Assembly: GCF_035920345.1 (NCBI RefSeq)
Contig: NZ_CP109149.1
Location: forward strand, 7,316,001 to 7,380,000
Length of the DNA stretch: 64,000 nt
DNA from: Nocardia vinacea
GTDB taxonomy: Bacteria; Actinomycetota; Actinomycetes; Mycobacteriales; Mycobacteriaceae
Direction of reading: 5' to 3'
In this document: piece after piece, positions 61,469-64,000 of the stretch
How positions within the stretch are numbered: the stretch's first letter is position 1
How the letters are laid out: the number at the start of each line of letters is the position of its first letter
The notes under the pieces: model-generated
What the model was told of the DNA's origin: nothing
Seen by the model: the letters and a program-made list of their open reading frames with translations, nothing else
The model's database searches: none
Made by a program: the position numbers and the translations under genes

Positions 61469-63067
61469 ATGATGAGGACGCCAGGTTTTCCACGAGCGCT
61501 GGTCGCTGTCGCCGCCGCGAGCCTGATCAGCGGATCGATCGTGACGGGTCAGGCCGAGGCCGCACCCGCGGCATCCTTCGGCGCCTGCCCGGACTCATCG
61601 GTCACCGAGGGGCGCGGTGTGCAGTGCGCGGTGATCTCCGTCCCGATGAATTACGCCGACCCCGGCGGCGCGCGTATCGAACTCACCGTCAGCCGGATCG
61701 CCGCCACCGGGGAGCGTCGCGGCGTCATTGCCGCGAATCCGGGCGGACCGGGCGCGGATGCCCTCGACTACTGGGCTCGTCGGATCGATTCGATGCCTGC
61801 CGAACTCAACGAGCATTACGACCGGATCGCGGTGCAGCCGCGCGGACTGCGCTGGGCCACCCCACTGCGCTGCGATTCCCAGACCATCAGTGCGTCGTCG
61901 AAATCCGCTGAGGGCGAACAAGTTTCGCTGGGCGGCGGTAACCGCGACGATATCAAGAAGGCCTGCGACGCGGCACTGCCCGGCTACCTCGACAGCATCA
62001 CCACCGAGAGCACGGCCCGCGATCTGGACGAGGTGCGCGCCGCGCTCGGCGTGGATCGGATCAGTTACCTCGGTACCTCATACGGCACCTACCTAGGCGC
62101 GGTGTACGCGTCGTTGTTCCCGAGCCGGGTGGATCGAATGGTGTTGGACTCCAACGTCAATCCCGATTGGGTGTGGACCGAGGAGTTCGCGCAACAGCAG
62201 GTCGCGGGCAAGCAGCGGCTCGACGATCTGTTCGCCTGGATCGCCGAACACAGCGGCGACTACGGGCTCGGTGATACCGCGCTGCAGGTCTACCAGAACT
62301 GGGTGCGGCTGGTCGCCGACCAGGGCGGCGGCTGGTACGCCAACCTGACCCCGCCACCCGCGAGCGTCGCCGACCTGCCCGGCGCGTTGCCCGAACCGCT
62401 CGGCGAAATCGCCCGCGACGGTTTCAACGACAGCGTCGAGCAAGCGGGCAAGGTGCAGAATCTGGTGCGCCTGCTGGTCACCGGCGGCGCGTCCGCACAG
62501 GTGCCGCTGGTCGGTGCGACCGCGGTCGCCACCTACACCCGCACCTTCTGGCCGACCTTCGCCAGGGCGATGGCCGACGCCAACATCGATCCGAAGAATG
62601 TCCGCCAGCTACTCGCCATCGAGGGCGCGACCAGCACCGATCCCACCGGACGCTTCGTCTTCTCGGCCATCACCTGCAACGAGAACAATGTGTCCGGCCG
62701 CTCCGAGCTGATCGGCTCGGCCATCGCCACCATCGCCACCGGCGGCAATGCCATGGACGCCCGCGCCGATCTGGTCCGCTCCGGAACCGCCTGCGGCAGT
62801 TGGAAACCGGTGACCAAGCCGGTGCCGATCACCGGAAAGGATCTGCACACCCGCCCGCTACTGCTGCAGAGCCGCTGGGATGCGCTGACCGCCTACGCGG
62901 GCGGCCCGGCCATGGCACAGGCGCTCGGCGGATCGCTGATCACGGTCGAGGGCGGCGACCACGGCGCATTCGGTCGCGGCAATACCGTCGTCGACGATGC
63001 CGTGATGACGTATCTGCGGACCGGTCAGGTCACCATCGACCACGCCGACCAGGCGCCGTTGCAGTAG
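61469..63067 (+). CDS. Secreted TAP-type alpha/beta hydrolase (peptidase)
   Basis: 532 residues. Sec signal peptide (ALVAVAAASLISGSIVTGQAEA) and then an alpha/beta hydrolase domain: IAANPGGPGADALD (oxyanion), nucleophile Ser in YLGTSYGTYLGAVYASLFP. The TAP C-terminal domain follows with LLLQSRWDALTAYAGG (acid) and VEGGDHGAFGRG (His). Relatives are tripeptidyl aminopeptidases or secreted hydrolases such as mycobacterial Hip1-type proteins. GGAGG lies 8 nt before the ATG. Substrate is unknown. Confidence 0.88.
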   Translation: MMRTPGFPRALVAVAAASLISGSIVTGQAEAAPAASFGACPDSSVTEGRGVQCAVISVPMNYADPGGARIELTVSRIAATGERRGVIAANPGGPGADALDYWARRIDSMPAELNEHYDRIAVQPRGLRWATPLRCDSQTISASSKSAEGEQVSLGGGNRDDIKKACDAALPGYLDSITTESTARDLDEVRAALGVDRISYLGTSYGTYLGAVYASLFPSRVDRMVLDSNVNPDWVWTEEFAQQQVAGKQRLDDLFAWIAEHSGDYGLGDTALQVYQNWVRLVADQGGGWYANLTPPPASVADLPGALPEPLGEIARDGFNDSVEQAGKVQNLVRLLVTGGASAQVPLVGATAVATYTRTFWPTFARAMADANIDPKNVRQLLAIEGATSTDPTGRFVFSAITCNENNVSGRSELIGSAIATIATGGNAMDARADLVRSGTACGSWKPVTKPVPITGKDLHTRPLLLQSRWDALTAYAGGPAMAQALGGSLITVEGGDHGAFGRGNTVVDDAVMTYLRTGQVTIDHADQAPLQ

Positions 63068-63123
63068 GGGTGCCGCGCATTGCCCGACGTGCGCCCATTG
63101 GAACCACCCCTGACAATGTGGGG

Positions 63124-64000
63124 ATGACATCCGCGCCCCGGGTGGTGATCGCCCCGGACAAGTACAAGGGTTCGCTGACCGCCCCCGAGGTGGCGGGCGC
63201 CCTGGCCGCGGGCATTACGCGCGCCCGTCCGGATGCGGAGATCTGCCAGGTGCCGGTCGCGGACGGTGGTGACGGAACCGTCGACGCATTCGTGGCCGCG
63301 GGCTGGGAGCGGATCGAGGTCGATGCGCCGGGGCCGACGGGAGCGCCCGACACCGCCGCCTATGCGGTGCATGGAACCACGGCCGTGATCGAATTGGCCG
63401 CTGCGGTCGGCCTGACGAAACTGCCAGGGGGACAATCCGATCCGCTCGGCGCGCACACCTATGGGCTCGGAGTCGTCATCGCGCACGCGCTGGATCGTGG
63501 GGCAACCGATATCGTCCTCGGCTTGGGCGGCAGCGCTTCCACGGATGGTGGGGCGGGTATGCTGCAGGCCCTCGGTGCCCGGATCCTGGATGCGGACGGC
63601 GCTGAATTATCCACAGGCGGAGCGACTTTGGCACGGGCTACGCAATTGGATCGCACCGGATTGCATCCACGGATCGCGACGGTGAGCTTCACCCTGGCCT
63701 GCGATGTCGACAACCCGCTACTCGGCCCGACCGGCGCGGTCGCGGTATATGCGCCACAGAAGGGTGCGACACCGTCGGATTTGCCGATTCTCGAAGCGGC
63801 ACTGACGAATTGGGCCGTTGTCGTCGCACCGGAATTCGCGGAGGTATCCGGCGCGGGCGCGGCGGGCGGCACCGGGTTCGGCGCACTCGCGGTGCTCGGC
63901 GCGCAGGTTCGCAGCGGCATCGAGGTCGTACTCGAACTCCTCGATTTCCCGACACTTCTCGACGGAGCCACGCTGGTCGTCACCGGCGAGGGCGCTCTCG
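63124..64000 (+). CDS. Glycerate kinase, 3' end beyond window
   Basis: At least 292 residues of a ~370-residue GlxK/GarK family enzyme, which phosphorylates D-glycerate with ATP. VVIAPDKYKGSLTAPEVAGAL at the start, VPVADGGDGTVDAFV, IVLGLGGSASTDGGAGML (glycine-rich) and LACDVDNPLLGPTGAVAVYAPQKGA are signature segments. The frame is open at the right edge at VTGEGAL. It may metabolise glycerate set free by the glucosylglycerate hydrolase encoded in the window, which is inference only. Confidence 0.92.
   Translation, partial: MTSAPRVVIAPDKYKGSLTAPEVAGALAAGITRARPDAEICQVPVADGGDGTVDAFVAAGWERIEVDAPGPTGAPDTAAYAVHGTTAVIELAAAVGLTKLPGGQSDPLGAHTYGLGVVIAHALDRGATDIVLGLGGSASTDGGAGMLQALGARILDADGAELSTGGATLARATQLDRTGLHPRIATVSFTLACDVDNPLLGPTGAVAVYAPQKGATPSDLPILEAALTNWAVVVAPEFAEVSGAGAAGGTGFGALAVLGAQVRSGIEVVLELLDFPTLLDGATLVVTGEGAL

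Overview
The window is high-GC actinobacterial chromosome, most likely Nocardia or a close mycolic-acid relative. Evidence is the codon bias, a MenC-type menaquinone gene, an LpqY/SugAB trehalose importer, LpqH-like and PhoX-type envelope proteins, and a backbone that matches the Mycobacterium tuberculosis Rv0038-Rv0051 neighbourhood as I remember it. The backbone genes are an Rv0051-like membrane glycosyltransferase, ponA1, DUF5318 (Rv0049), PadR (Rv0047c) and ino1 (Rv0046c) at the left, and leuS (Rv0041) and YqgE (Rv0038) at the right. About 37 kb lies between ino1 and leuS.

Layout. 1-8.7 kb: cell-wall synthesis genes, two DUF1707 proteins, a GNAT, and the PadR-ino1 pair with a palindromic operator. 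8.8-15.7 kb: two tandem GyrI-like ligand-binding proteins, a second class A penicillin-binding protein paralogous to ponA1, and sugB-sugA-lpqY. 15.8-24 kb: a DUF2786/metallopeptidase pair, menC, a MarR/hydrolase pair sharing a perfect 29-bp operator, a thiolase/HxlR divergent pair, and a stand-alone sugC. 24-28 kb: an F420-type oxidoreductase, a polar amino-acid ABC importer whose binding protein is fused to its permease, and a histidine-rich repeat protein.

28.2-30.4 kb holds an intact IS110-family (IS1111-like) element. It splits a GNAT acetyltransferase gene so cleanly that both ends can be fixed to the base, with a duplicated AT core. Its 3' non-coding region folds into two stem-loops. 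The first carries short matches to this insertion site and the second to the element's own ends, on the sides expected for a bridge/seek RNA.

30.5-33.3 kb: an NTF2-like and membrane protein pair, an epoxide-hydrolase-like enzyme, a MerR-type regulator with an apparent ATT start, and a cold-shock gene remnant. 33.4-38.5 kb: four translationally coupled genes, comprising two unrecognised proteins, a TPR protein and a CHAT caspase-like protease. This is a candidate undescribed conflict or cell-death system. 38.7-46 kb: LpqH-like lipoprotein, a membrane protein, a Cys/His-rich mini-protein, PhoX, GH25 lysozyme, glucosylglycerate hydrolase, an SDR and a PIN-domain remnant.

49.4-58.2 kb: an SdpI-like protein, a CopG/Doc toxin-antitoxin module whose Fic motif has lost its histidine, a cupin, and a compact four-gene biosynthetic operon (ThDP enzyme, SRPBCC, KAS III-like enzyme, PLP aminotransferase). 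Divergent from the operon is an EXLDI-regulator/DrrAB-exporter unit. 58.2-64 kb: ECF sigma/anti-sigma pair, YqgE, a PlsC-type acyltransferase, a small acetyltransferase, a secreted TAP-type peptidase and a partial glycerate kinase. No rRNA, tRNA or CRISPR array was seen. Family assignments come from reading the translated sequence; no database search was run.
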